This document shows positions 42,552-51,875 of a stretch of 64,000 nt of DNA, piece by piece. The notes under the pieces are model-generated. The model was not told the DNA's origin. It searched no databases and saw only the letters and a list, made by a program, of their open reading frames with translations. Each line of letters begins with the position of its first letter. Position 1 is the first letter of the stretch. Made by a program: the position numbers and the translations under genes. Origin of the DNA: an uncultured bacterium (lineage in GTDB: Bacteria > Bacillota > Clostridia > Lachnospirales > Lachnospiraceae); the NCBI GenBank assembly GCA_947574055.1, contig CANPIC010000009.1, positions 1-64,000 of the forward strand. The letters run 5' to 3'.

Positions 42552-45500
42552 TCAGATCACCAGATCAAAGAGACTGATCTGGTTGGATTCGGGCAGATCG
42601 CCGAGCAGATGGAGGCTGTCCATCAGATCGGTGATCGTCTTGGACACCTTGGTCCGTTCTCTGAAATCGTCTTTGGACAGAAAAGGCCCGTCTTTGGCCG
42701 CTTCCACGATAGCGTCCGCCGCTTTGTCACCCAAGCCGTCAATGCTGCGCAGAGAAGGCATCAGTCTGGTATCGTCCTCGATGCGGAAGTTTCTGGAATC
42801 CGCCGTAAAGATGTCGATGGGCACGAAGCCGTATCCCCGCACATACATCTCCTGTACCACCTTCATATCCTTATAAGAGTCCTGTTCCTTCTTACTCAGC
42901 GTATCGCTTCTGCTGCGGTAGTCTGCCATAATGCGTTCCAGATGCTCCTGTCCCTGACACATCAGTTCATAGGAAAAAGCAGACGCCCGGATACTGAAAT
43001 AGGATGCATAATAGGCCAGGGGATAGTTGATCTTGCAGTAAGCGATCCGCCATGCCATCATCACATAAGCGGCCGCATGGGCTTTGGGGAACATGTACTT
43101 GATCTTTTTGCATGACCAGATATACCAGTCGGGCACGCCTGCCTCCACCATCGCTTTTTCCATCTCTTCTGTCAGTCCCTTGCCCTTGCGGACAGATTCC
43201 ATGATCTTAAAAGACAGACTGCTCTCCACCCCCATACCGATCAGGTAGACCATGATATCATCACGGGTACAGATCGCCGTGGAAATGGTGGCTTTACCCT
43301 CCTCGATCAGCGTCTGGGCATTGCCCAGCCATACGTCCGTCCCGTGGGCCAGACCGGCAATACGTACCAGATCGGAAAAAGAGGTCGGTTTGGTATCCAG
43401 AAGCATCTGGATGGCAAATTCCGTGCCAAATTCCGGAATCCCCAGAGAACCCAGCCTGCAGCCGCCGATCTGCTCCGGGGTAATGCCAAGCGCCTCCGTA
43501 CTCTGGAACAGGGTCATAACCTGACGGTCATCGAGCGGAATCGTTACCGGATCAATACCGGTCAGATCCTGCAGCATACGGATCATGGTGGGATCGTCGT
43601 GGCCGAGAATATCCAGCTTCAGCAGGTTGTGGTCAATGGAATGATAGTCAAAATGGGTGGTCACGATGTCGGTGGTCATATCATTGGCCGGATGCTGTAC
43701 CGGGGTAAAGGAATTGATATCCTCTCCCAGAGGCAGTACGATAATACCGCCCGGATGCTGGCCGGTACTGCGGCGGATACCGGTACAGCCTGTGACGATA
43801 CGGTTGATCTCACAGTTGCGCTTTTTGGTCCCCTTTTCCCCGTAGTACCATTTCACATATCCGAAAGCCGTCTTATCCGCCAACGTGCCGATCGTCCCTG
43901 CGCGATAAGTCTGGCCGGCGCCGAAAATCACTTCCGTATACTTATGGGCCTTACTCTGATATTCGCCGGAAAAATTCAGATCGATATCCGGCTCCTTATC
44001 TCCTTTGAAACCAAGGAATGTTTCAAACGGTATGTCAAACCCGTCCTTTTTCAGCGGCTCCCCGCAGACGGGACAGTTCTGATCGGGCATATCGCAACCG
44101 GCTTTGCCGGCATATTTTTTCACGGCCTCGGAGGTAAAATCATTGTAATAGCAATTCATACAATAGTAATGCGGACTTAAAGGATTCACTTCCGTGATCC
44201 CCGACATGGTGGCCACAAAAGAAGAGCCCACACTCCCGCGGGAACCGACCAGATACCCGTCCTCCACCGATTTCCACACCAGTTTCTGGGCTATGATATA
44301 CATCACGGCAAAGCCGTTGCTGATAATGGAATGAAGCTCCTTTTCCAGACGTTCCCGCACGATATCCGGCAGGGGGTCTCCGTACATTTCATGCGCTTTC
44401 CTGTAACAGATATCCGTCAGCGTCTTATCGCTGTCCGGGATCACGGGCGGGCATTTATCCGGTCGCACCGGCGAGATCGTCTCGATCTGATCGGCAATCA
44501 GATTGGTGTTGGTCACCACCACCTCATAGGCCTTGTCGCTTCCCAGATAGGAAAATTCCTCCAGCATCTCCTGCGTGGTGCGCAGATAGAGGGGCGCCTG
44601 ATTGTCCGCATCGGCAAACCCCTTGTAGGACATGATAATACGCCTGTATATCTCGTCTCCCGGGTCCAGGAAATGCACATCACAGGTGGCCGCCACCGGC
44701 TTATGAAACTGCTCTCCCAATTCCACAATCCTTTTATTGATCTTCTGAATATCTTCCACGGAATTTACACTCTCTATTTTCGGAGAGGGGATCATAAACT
44801 GATTGTTGCCCAGGGGCTGGATCTCCAGATAATCATAAAAGTTTACAATGCGGGCAATCTCCGTATCTGCCTTTCCGTCCAGCAGTGCCCGGTATAGTTC
44901 CCCTGCTTCGCAGGCGCTTCCCAGCAATATACCTTCCCGGTGTTTCACAAACAGACTTTTGGGAATCCGCGGCCGTTTGCTGAAATAGGTCAGATGGGAC
45001 TGTGACACCATCGTATACAGATTGACTCTGCCCACATCGTTTTGTGCCAGCATAATGGCATGATAGGTAGGCATCCTCTTCACCGCCTCCGGGCTGCTGG
45101 CCCCCATGGCGTTGATATCTGACAGGGTATGTACCCCTTCCTTTTCCAGCATCGGCAGAAAACGGATCAATATCTCCGCTGTTGCCTCCGCATCGTCCAC
45201 TGCGCGGTGATGATGTTCCAGTGAGACGCCCAGTCTCTTGGCCACTGCATCCAGGGTGTGTTTGGCCTGATCGTGCAAAAGCAGCCGGGCGATGCCCACC
45301 GTATCCACATAAGTATAGGCACAGGGAAGTCCCTGCCGCCGCGTATTCTCCCCGATAAAACTCATGTCAAAACCGGCGTTATGCGCCACAAGCACACTGC
45401 CCTCGCAAAACGCCAGAAACTCCGGCAATACCGTCTCTATCATCGGTGCATCCATTACATCTGCATCCCGGATCCCCGTCAACTGTTCGATCCTGAAAGG

Positions 45501-47093
45501 AATCGGAATCCCGGGATTGACAAAGGTCGAAAAACGATCCGTGATCTCGCCGTGGCACACTTTGACCGCTCCGATCTCGATGATTTTCTCTTTAACCGGT
45601 GAAAATCCGGTCGTCTCCAAGTCAAAGACCACATAATCACTGTCCAGCGTCTGCTGCCTGCAGTTTGTCACGATCTCTTTCAGATCATCCACCAGATAGG
45701 CTTCCATACCATATATAATCTTGAAAAAGTCATTGGCATCCGGGTTTTCTTCACCGGCCTCTTTACGCCGCCCCTTTTCTTTCTTCCAGAGATCTTCCCA
45801 TACATGGTTGGCATCCGGGAAAGACTGCACCACGCCATGATCCGTGATGGCAATGGCAGGATGTCCCCACTGATAAGCGCGCCTGATGATATCTTTCACA
45901 TCGGATACCCCGTCCATATCACTCATCTTCGTATGGCAGTGCAGTTCCACTCTCTTTTTGACACTGTTATCCGTGCGGACAGAGGTGAAGTCGGCTGTTT
46001 TCTTAATGCCTGCAATAGAGCCCAGCGTCAGCTCACTGTCAAATCTATCTATGGTGGTCACGCCCTTAATTTTCACAAAAGCGCCTTTTTTGAGCTGCTC
46101 CGAGATCTCGGACACCTGATCGTTGTGAACAAACAGTTTGATGGTAAGCGTATCCGTAAAATCCGTCACATCAAAAATAAGAATCGTCCGTTCGTTGCGT
46201 ATCTCCCGCTTATCCAGGTTCAGGATCATACCGCGGATCACCGCCTCACCGATCTCTCCTGCCACATCCTCGATCCGCATTGCTTCCTCATCAAAATCCC
46301 GGCCATAGATAACATCCGGATTGTCGCTGCGGTACGAGCCTTTTCTGCCCATATTGCCCTTTCCCCAGCTTGTCCGGCCACTTTTTTTATCTTCTCCGGC
46401 TTTCTGAGGCGCCCTGGGTGTCTTCTCTGTCCTGGCCACCGTCTCGCTTCGTCCCCGGGATGTCTCCGTTCGCTCTGTGGGCGCAGCTTCGCCCCCACCG
46501 GTGCCTTCCGCCTCCCGCTGCATCCGCGCGGATATTTCCGCCACCTGGCCGGCAATCCGCCTGTCATCTTCTCTTTCCTCCGCATACGCCTCTTGCCGGT
46601 ATGCCAGTTCTGCCGTCACGGGCAGGCCAAACCGCTCACCGAATATCTTTTCCAGAATACGGATCAGTTCCGGTCCTTTCTCCCTGGCGGGAACGGTATC
46701 TTTAACGACAAGACACATCTTACCTGACTGCGGAAACGAGATCTCGGCCCCTTTGAATATGACATATTCCATATGGCTGTACTCTTTCAGTTCCAGAAGA
46801 ATACTGTCGCGGTAAACCTGCATCAGAGTCTGTGGATCATACTGGGCAGACAGGACATATTTCTCATAAATCTTAACCACCATTTCCACCTGCGAAAAGA
46901 GCTGCTGTCTGATCTGTTTTTCCAGGCCAAAGATCACCTCCTTGGCGAGTAGATGGGTGCTGGACAGATAAATACGCAGAAAATCTCTGCGTTTCGTAGC
47001 GGTGATCCGTTCCACGTTCACCTGTTCGAGCAATGCCCTGACTTCCTCCTTTAGCTGTAATGTGGGAAATACCTCCAAAAACTGATGTGTCAT
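42552..47093 (-). CDS. polC: DNA polymerase III PolC-type alpha subunit
   Basis: PolC is the main replicase of low-GC Gram-positives. The 1513-aa order is N-terminal domain, OB fold (KLFVHNDQVSEISEQ...), PHP domain split around the exonuclease (LHCHTKMSDMDGVSDV, ITDHGVV), DEDD exonuclease (VVFDLETTGFSPVKEKIIEIGA), a zinc site (YYCMNCYYNDF; CPVCGEP), then the palm and C-terminal domains. A basic, low-complexity linker of about 80 residues lies near 190-270 and explains the slightly large size. It follows ispG by 3 nt. Confidence 0.97.
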   Translation of the reverse strand: MTHQFLEVFPTLQLKEEVRALLEQVNVERITATKRRDFLRIYLSSTHLLAKEVIFGLEKQIRQQLFSQVEMVVKIYEKYVLSAQYDPQTLMQVYRDSILLELKEYSHMEYVIFKGAEISFPQSGKMCLVVKDTVPAREKGPELIRILEKIFGERFGLPVTAELAYRQEAYAEEREDDRRIAGQVAEISARMQREAEGTGGGEAAPTERTETSRGRSETVARTEKTPRAPQKAGEDKKSGRTSWGKGNMGRKGSYRSDNPDVIYGRDFDEEAMRIEDVAGEIGEAVIRGMILNLDKREIRNERTILIFDVTDFTDTLTIKLFVHNDQVSEISEQLKKGAFVKIKGVTTIDRFDSELTLGSIAGIKKTADFTSVRTDNSVKKRVELHCHTKMSDMDGVSDVKDIIRRAYQWGHPAIAITDHGVVQSFPDANHVWEDLWKKEKGRRKEAGEENPDANDFFKIIYGMEAYLVDDLKEIVTNCRQQTLDSDYVVFDLETTGFSPVKEKIIEIGAVKVCHGEITDRFSTFVNPGIPIPFRIEQLTGIRDADVMDAPMIETVLPEFLAFCEGSVLVAHNAGFDMSFIGENTRRQGLPCAYTYVDTVGIARLLLHDQAKHTLDAVAKRLGVSLEHHHRAVDDAEATAEILIRFLPMLEKEGVHTLSDINAMGASSPEAVKRMPTYHAIMLAQNDVGRVNLYTMVSQSHLTYFSKRPRIPKSLFVKHREGILLGSACEAGELYRALLDGKADTEIARIVNFYDYLEIQPLGNNQFMIPSPKIESVNSVEDIQKINKRIVELGEQFHKPVAATCDVHFLDPGDEIYRRIIMSYKGFADADNQAPLYLRTTQEMLEEFSYLGSDKAYEVVVTNTNLIADQIETISPVRPDKCPPVIPDSDKTLTDICYRKAHEMYGDPLPDIVRERLEKELHSIISNGFAVMYIIAQKLVWKSVEDGYLVGSRGSVGSSFVATMSGITEVNPLSPHYYCMNCYYNDFTSEAVKKYAGKAGCDMPDQNCPVCGEPLKKDGFDIPFETFLGFKGDKEPDIDLNFSGEYQSKAHKYTEVIFGAGQTYRAGTIGTLADKTAFGYVKWYYGEKGTKKRNCEINRIVTGCTGIRRSTGQHPGGIIVLPLGEDINSFTPVQHPANDMTTDIVTTHFDYHSIDHNLLKLDILGHDDPTMIRMLQDLTGIDPVTIPLDDRQVMTLFQSTEALGITPEQIGGCRLGSLGIPEFGTEFAIQMLLDTKPTSFSDLVRIAGLAHGTDVWLGNAQTLIEEGKATISTAICTRDDIMVYLIGMGVESSLSFKIMESVRKGKGLTEEMEKAMVEAGVPDWYIWSCKKIKYMFPKAHAAAYVMMAWRIAYCKINYPLAYYASYFSIRASAFSYELMCQGQEHLERIMADYRSRSDTLSKKEQDSYKDMKVVQEMYVRGYGFVPIDIFTADSRNFRIEDDTRLMPSLRSIDGLGDKAADAIVEAAKDGPFLSKDDFRERTKVSKTITDLMDSLHLLGDLPESNQISLFDLVI

Positions 47094-47096
47094 CCT

Positions 47097-48152
47097 CTAC
47101 TCCTGCCAGTTTAACAATTCATCCCGCAGTACCGATAGCAGTTCTGCTTCCGGCACTTTGCGGATAATTTCACCTTTTTTAATCAAAAGTCCCTCGCCGT
47201 CTCCGCCGGCAATACCGATATCTGCCTCTTTCGCTTCTCCCGGCCCGTTTACCGCACAGCCCATCACGGCCACCTTCAGATCCAGCGGGATATCGGCCAC
47301 CATCTCTTCCACCTGCGCCGCCAGGGAAATCAAATCAATCTTCGTTCTGCCGCAGGTGGGACAGGATACCACTTCAATCCCGCCCCGGCGCAGGCCCAGC
47401 GTACGCAAAATCAGCCTGGCACTTTTGATCTCCTCCACCGGATCTCCCGTCAGCGATACCCGGATCGTATCGCCGATGCCCTGGTGCAAAATCACGCCCA
47501 GGCCGACCGCCGACTTGATATTGCCACCAAGTACTGTCCCCGCCTCCGTGATCCCCACATGCAGGGGATATTTTGTCTTTTCCGCCAATATCTCATGGGC
47601 CCTGATACACATGAGCACATCCGACGATTTGATGCTGACCACCAGATTGTCATACCCCATATCCTCTATCATATGCACCTTGTCCAGTGCACTCTCCACG
47701 ATGCCTTCCGCTGTCACACCGTGATATTTCTCCGTCAGTTCCTTTTCCAGAGAGCCGCTGTTGACCCCCACCCGGATGGGAATCCCGCGCTCCCGGGCCA
47801 TCCGCACCACCGCTTCCACCTTCTCCCGGCTCCCGATATTACCCGGATTAATGCGTATCTTGTCCGCGCCATTCTCCATTGCCGCCAGCGCCATCTGATA
47901 GTCAAAATGGATATCCGCCACAAGAGGAATCTGAATCTGTTTCTTAATCTCTTTCAGCGCCAAAGCCGCCTCCGGCGTGGGCACCGTGCAGCGGATGATC
48001 TCACACCCTGCCGCCTGCAGACGCAGAATCTGCGCCACCGTAGCCGCTACATCCTCCGTCCGCGTATTGGTCATCGACTGTATCAGCACCGGATTCCCGC
48101 CGCCGATCACACGATTTCCGACTGGAACTGTCTTTGTTGTATTGCGATGCAT
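47097..48152 (-). CDS. ispG: (E)-4-hydroxy-3-methylbut-2-enyl-diphosphate synthase
   Basis: IspG (GcpE) converts MEcPP to HMBPP in the MEP isoprenoid pathway with a [4Fe-4S] cluster. The cluster cysteines are visible in [11 protein letters not shown] and [11 protein letters not shown]. Length 351 aa; ATG 48152 has GGAGGAG upstream. Its pathway partner dxr is in the same region, so membrane lipid carrier synthesis (dxr, ispG, uppS, cdsA) is grouped here. Confidence 0.96.
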   Translation of the reverse strand: MHRNTTKTVPVGNRVIGGGNPVLIQSMTNTRTEDVAATVAQILRLQAAGCEIIRCTVPTPEAALALKEIKKQIQIPLVADIHFDYQMALAAMENGADKIRINPGNIGSREKVEAVVRMARERGIPIRVGVNSGSLEKELTEKYHGVTAEGIVESALDKVHMIEDMGYDNLVVSIKSSDVLMCIRAHEILAEKTKYPLHVGITEAGTVLGGNIKSAVGLGVILHQGIGDTIRVSLTGDPVEEIKSARLILRTLGLRRGGIEVVSCPTCGRTKIDLISLAAQVEEMVADIPLDLKVAVMGCAVNGPGEAKEADIGIAGGDGEGLLIKKGEIIRKVPEAELLSVLRDELLNWQE

Positions 48153-48230
48153 TTTGCTCCTCCTGATCCCATTTTCTATGTTTCCTGCTGTCTGTCATAT
48201 CCATCCAGGCCGCCCCGCCTGAACGGTTCT

Positions 48231-48259
48231 ATCTTATCATCTGCTTTTATAAAAAACAA
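48231..48259 (-). promoter_or_regulatory. Weak candidate promoter for ispG-polC
   Basis: Minus strand: TTGTTT, 17 nt, TAAGAT in the 210-nt gap between the kinase gene and ispG. Both boxes are imperfect. Nothing else was recognised in this gap. Confidence 0.35.
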
Positions 48260-48362
48260 GTCCTTCGCTGCCACGGCACATGGCAAACACATGAAAGCAT
48301 AAGCCGTGAACCGCTCATCAATGTATTCGCGGTTCCTGGCCGCTGTATCACAGCCGACAATA

Positions 48363-49535
48363 CTAACCCGCACATATCACAAAAGAGCGTTCCCTGACTG
48401 TTCCATTCTCCTGTTCCTCCTGACGGATCGTCACTCTGTATTGTCGCCCGGGTTCAAAATAGTGCAGAGGCAGTTCAAATATGGGGTTTTCTTTTGTGTA
48501 GTATACCGCATCAAAGTCCACCAGCAGTTTTTCTCCTGCCCCGTTACGGACGCTGACCGGCAGGATCTGCATCTGCGCCGCATGAGCAGCTTTTGGCGCG
48601 GCAAAGCCGCCGAGACAGATACCGGTCAGCAGCAACAGCACACAGCGGAGAAAAGTGCCGCCCTTTCCCCGGAAATTCCCCTCCGTCAGCAACACGCAGC
48701 GAACTGTCTGAAATCTATGTTTTCCCTCCTTCTCCGGCAGCAGCCGTTTCCGTATCCCGCCTAAACGCCCCGGATTCTTATGCTGTAAAAGCAATGCGGT
48801 CAGTTTCGTTTTCACCTCTCCCACAGAAGCATAGCGCTCCCGGGGATTCTCATTCGTACATCGCAGCACGATCTGCTCCAGTGCGGCCGAAAGAGACGGA
48901 TTTTGTTCTCTGACAGGATACATCCCTCTGTCACTGTCCGGTCTGTCTCCGGTCACAAGGCTGAACAAGGTGGCACCAAACGCATAGATATCGCTCAAAA
49001 CCGTCACCTGGCCACCTTTTTCCAGTTCCGGCGCCCCATATCCCGGCGTATAAAAGTATCCCTCTGCCGCACTTGCGCCATACTGAAAGACCGCCCCACC
49101 AAAATCAAGAAGCGCCATCCTGCCCTGGGATAACAGCAGGTTGGCAGGTTTTAAGTCCCCGTGAACCAGCCCTCCCGGTAACCCATGCAAAAATTCCAGC
49201 AGTTCCGCAATCTGCAAAGCGTATCTGATGGCATCCGCTTCCTTCATTGCCCCTTCCCTGTCAAGCAGTTCCTCCAGTGACACACCTGTCATATACTCCA
49301 TAATCAGACATACCGCATCCCTCTCATAATATACATCCGCCAACACCGGAATCCCTTCCCTGCGGACCTGCTGCAGGGCGGTCATCTCCCGCCGCACCGC
49401 TTCTTCACCGCCTTCCCGCCCGGTTCTGATTCGTTTCATCACCCAGTTCTGGGCAAGCCGCCTGTCCCATATAAGATAGGTCTCCCCGCTGCCGCCCTCT
49501 GCCAGTTTCCTTATTACCCGATACCGATCATCCAT
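48363..49535 (-). CDS. Membrane-anchored Hanks-type Ser/Thr protein kinase
   Basis: A 390-aa kinase. The kinase domain has a Gly loop LAEGGSGETYLIWD, Lys34 (WVMKRI), the catalytic loop HGDLKPANLL (Asp127, Asn132), DFG at 144-146, and GAPE. The HRD motif is HGD, so it is a non-RD kinase. A basic juxtamembrane stretch precedes one span at about 298-314. About 75 residues then lie outside; this part has no PASTA repeat and shows beta-rich composition, preceded by AHAA, which resembles a signal-peptidase site. It is not the standard PrkC. Its likely antagonist is the PP2C gene upstream, separated by tandem repeats. Confidence 0.9.
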   Translation of the reverse strand: MDDRYRVIRKLAEGGSGETYLIWDRRLAQNWVMKRIRTGREGGEEAVRREMTALQQVRREGIPVLADVYYERDAVCLIMEYMTGVSLEELLDREGAMKEADAIRYALQIAELLEFLHGLPGGLVHGDLKPANLLLSQGRMALLDFGGAVFQYGASAAEGYFYTPGYGAPELEKGGQVTVLSDIYAFGATLFSLVTGDRPDSDRGMYPVREQNPSLSAALEQIVLRCTNENPRERYASVGEVKTKLTALLLQHKNPGRLGGIRKRLLPEKEGKHRFQTVRCVLLTEGNFRGKGGTFLRCVLLLLTGICLGGFAAPKAAHAAQMQILPVSVRNGAGEKLLVDFDAVYYTKENPIFELPLHYFEPGRQYRVTIRQEEQENGTVRERSFVICAG

Positions 49536-49550
49536 TGTATGGTTCTCCTA

Positions 49551-49795
49551 TTCCAGTTCCGCAACATCCCTCCCGCGGCTCCTTCACCGGATCCATTTTC
49601 GTCCGCTTTCTCGTCCGTCAATGGATCCACGCCGCATCCGGTATGTTGCTGTTTTCCAGTTCCGCAACATCCCTCCCGCGGCTCCTTCACCGGATCCATT
49701 TTCGTCCGCTTTCTCGTCCGTCAATGGATCCACGCCGCGTCCGGTATGTTGCTGTTTTCCAGTTCCGCAACATCCCTTCATTTCCAGTATGTTGC
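49551..49795. repeat. 103-bp tandem repeat with internal dyads, two full and one collapsed copy
   Basis: Copies at 49551-49653 and 49654-49756 differ at one base. A third begins at 49757, matches for 20 bp, loses about 74 bp, and resumes with the end of the unit. Every copy is bracketed by GCAACAT and ATGTTGC (49561-49649, 49664-49752, 49767-49795). Full copies also contain GGATCCATT/AATGGATCC and GCCGC/GCGGC arms, so each can fold into a long interrupted hairpin. The period is not a multiple of 3, and no frame is conserved, so it is non-coding. It fills the gap between the PP2C and kinase genes. Confidence 0.9.
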
Positions 49796-49833
49796 TGTTT
49801 TCCAGTTTCCAGTATTTTCTGCCAAAGTCTCTC

Positions 49834-50628
49834 TCATCTTGCTCCGACTATGATTCCGACCGCCGCCATGTGGTCTTTGCTAGCAGCAGCCATGGCCTGT
49901 TCGCCCAGCAGTTCCAGGCGTCTGTCAAATATGTTATGTTCTGTTGTCGCGGCCTGCGCAGTCCGTATCCGCTTCTCTCCTTTGGGCATCTCCAGCAAAG
50001 GGCCCAGTACCTGCCCGATGCGTTCCTTTCCGTTTCCACGGTAAAAACCATCCGTGCAGAGCAGAAAACAGGTCTGTGGCAGAAGGCGGCCTGTCTCTAT
50101 TGTGGCTCTGTCCTCTCCTGAGACACCGACGCATTTCAAAAGGCGGCCTTCCTGGTCCTTATCGTCCTCTGTCAGGCGGCATATATGATATTTTTGTCTG
50201 TAAATGGGGATTTTTCGTTTTCGGATGCGATAGATGCGACTGTCGCCGATATGAATCAGATAGTATCTGTTTCCGATCAGTAAAAGAGCACTGAGCGTAG
50301 TTCCTGTTTCGCTGTTTTGTGTGATTTGGAATTGTCTGAGAGTTTCCTGTATGTGACAGAATCGCCTTTGAAGGGCGAGTAAGAACAGTTCTCTGGAACT
50401 GTTTTGAAGGATCAGATTCTTTCCCTCATGATAAAACCAGTCGGTCAGGCAATGGACCACAAAGCCACTGGCTTCCTGAGAAGCCGTCAGGCTGCCTATG
50501 CCGTCGCAGACCGCGGCCAGCAGACATTCTCCTTTCCGCAGGCAAATATGCTGCAGGGAAAGGGAATCCTGATTTCTGCCGTGTCCTGCGGCTGCCGACC
50601 AGTAAACACCAGTCGTTTGTATCCGCAT
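49834..50628 (-). CDS. PP2C-family Ser/Thr protein phosphatase
   Basis: A 264-aa PPM-type metal-dependent phosphatase. Conserved elements are in order: NQDS (20-22), AVCDGIGS (Asp42-Gly43), ETGTTLSALLL, HIGDSRIYR (126-133), LCTDGFY (193-196) and SKDHMAAVGI (Asp252), which replaces the usual DN. It should reverse the action of the kinase encoded next. The longest frame begins 21 codons earlier, but ATG 50628 has AAGGAGA upstream and is preferred. It lies after rseP in the isoprenoid/ribosome operon. Confidence 0.87.
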   Translation of the reverse strand: MRIQTTGVYWSAAAGHGRNQDSLSLQHICLRKGECLLAAVCDGIGSLTASQEASGFVVHCLTDWFYHEGKNLILQNSSRELFLLALQRRFCHIQETLRQFQITQNSETGTTLSALLLIGNRYYLIHIGDSRIYRIRKRKIPIYRQKYHICRLTEDDKDQEGRLLKCVGVSGEDRATIETGRLLPQTCFLLCTDGFYRGNGKERIGQVLGPLLEMPKGEKRIRTAQAATTEHNIFDRRLELLGEQAMAAASKDHMAAVGIIVGAR

Positions 50629-50738
50629 ATTTTTCTCCTTATAGATCCGGCGGTATCCGCGCCTGCGCAGCTGATATCCGCCCGCCGGCAACCTTCCTGC
50701 CGGCTGCCTGGCCGGACAGGAGGGTGTACAGGCCTCTT

Positions 50739-51803
50739 TTATTGAATCAGTTTTACGATATCATTATACATAATCAGTACCATCAGGCCGCATAACACCG
50801 CAAACCCTGCCAGATGTACCATGCCTTCCTTTTCCGGCGGAATGGGCTTGCCGCGTATGACTTCCAGCAGCAAAAAGACCAGTCTGCCACCGTCCAGTGC
50901 CGGCAAGGGCAGCAGATTGAGCACGCCCAGATTCACCGAAAGCAGCATCGCCAGATTCATCATATTGACAATCATCACCCACAGGCCGTACGGTCTGGTC
51001 TGTTCCGCCACATCGTCCACCAGCACAGCGATACCAATCGGGCCTGACACCTCGTCTTTGTCCGCCTTTCCCTGTACCAGCATCTGCAGGCTTCTGACCG
51101 TAGCCTTCAGTCCATAACGCACCTCATAATAGCTGTACTGCAAGACCTGCAAAGGAGAACATTTGAAATATTCCGCATATCCCTGGAAGCCCAGCAGGTA
51201 TCTGCCACTTTCCTCATCCAGCTTCGGTGTCAGAACGGTCTCATAAGTCTCCCCGTCCCGGCTGTATTCCACGGACAGCGTTTCGCCCTGTTTCAGCATC
51301 GTGATCAGACCGATCTCCCGGGAAAGATAGACCCGTTCCCCGTCCAGACGTAAGAGCAGATCACCGCTCTGCATCCCTGCCTCCTGTGCCGGAAACCCGT
51401 CGATCACATCCTGCACCACAGGACGGTCGGAATAAGTCGTGCCTATGATCACCACCGCCAGAAGATACGCCAGGATAAAGTTAAAAACCGGGCCGGCCAG
51501 CACAGTGGAAATCCGCGCCCACACACTGGCATTGGGAAACGCGCCCGGCGTCAGGGGAAGCGCTTCCCCCTCTTCGTCCTCGTCCGTTTTGCCGTCTTCT
51601 CCCTCGAACACACAGGCACCGCCCACCGGAAAGAGTTTGAGAGAATATTTGGTGCCGCCTTTTTCAAACGAGCACAGCGTGGGACCCATACCGACAAAAA
51701 ATTCTTTGACCGTAATGCCATTTGCTTTGGCCAGCAGGAAATGTCCCAGTTCATGTGAAATCACAATCAGACAGATTATGAGGATAAAAATAAGGATTGT
51801 CAA
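50739..51803 (-). CDS. rseP: RIP metalloprotease RseP (site-2 protease)
   Basis: An intramembrane zinc protease that processes membrane-bound regulators and signal-peptide remnants. The zinc site HELGH is at about 18-22, a PDZ domain (VIDGFPAQEAGMQSGD) is in the middle, and NLLPLPALDGGRL marks the second conserved core. Length 354 aa; about four spans. The start is TTG 51803 with GAAGGTG 7 nt upstream; no ATG is in frame nearby. A short acidic insert (EDGKTDEDEEGE) lies after the first span region. Confidence 0.94.
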   Translation of the reverse strand: MTILIFILIICLIVISHELGHFLLAKANGITVKEFFVGMGPTLCSFEKGGTKYSLKLFPVGGACVFEGEDGKTDEDEEGEALPLTPGAFPNASVWARISTVLAGPVFNFILAYLLAVVIIGTTYSDRPVVQDVIDGFPAQEAGMQSGDLLLRLDGERVYLSREIGLITMLKQGETLSVEYSRDGETYETVLTPKLDEESGRYLLGFQGYAEYFKCSPLQVLQYSYYEVRYGLKATVRSLQMLVQGKADKDEVSGPIGIAVLVDDVAEQTRPYGLWVMIVNMMNLAMLLSVNLGVLNLLPLPALDGGRLVFLLLEVIRGKPIPPEKEGMVHLAGFAVLCGLMVLIMYNDIVKLIQ

Positions 51804-51875
51804 AAAAACACCTTCTTTGATTGATATATGATAATGACGTCTGCCCGGCCGGGGGCAGCAGTATTTTCACTGTTC

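Noticed and set aside
45804-46727. Plus-strand frames inside polC
   Set aside because: They oppose conserved PolC domains and have no ribosome binding site or family match.
49551-49795. CRISPR array
   Set aside because: Only two long direct copies with no unique spacers between them, no short repeat-spacer rhythm and no cas genes.
49536-50121. Plus-strand reading frames across the tandem repeats
   Set aside because: They arise because the repeat has few stops; the 103-bp period shifts frame each copy and no family similarity is seen.
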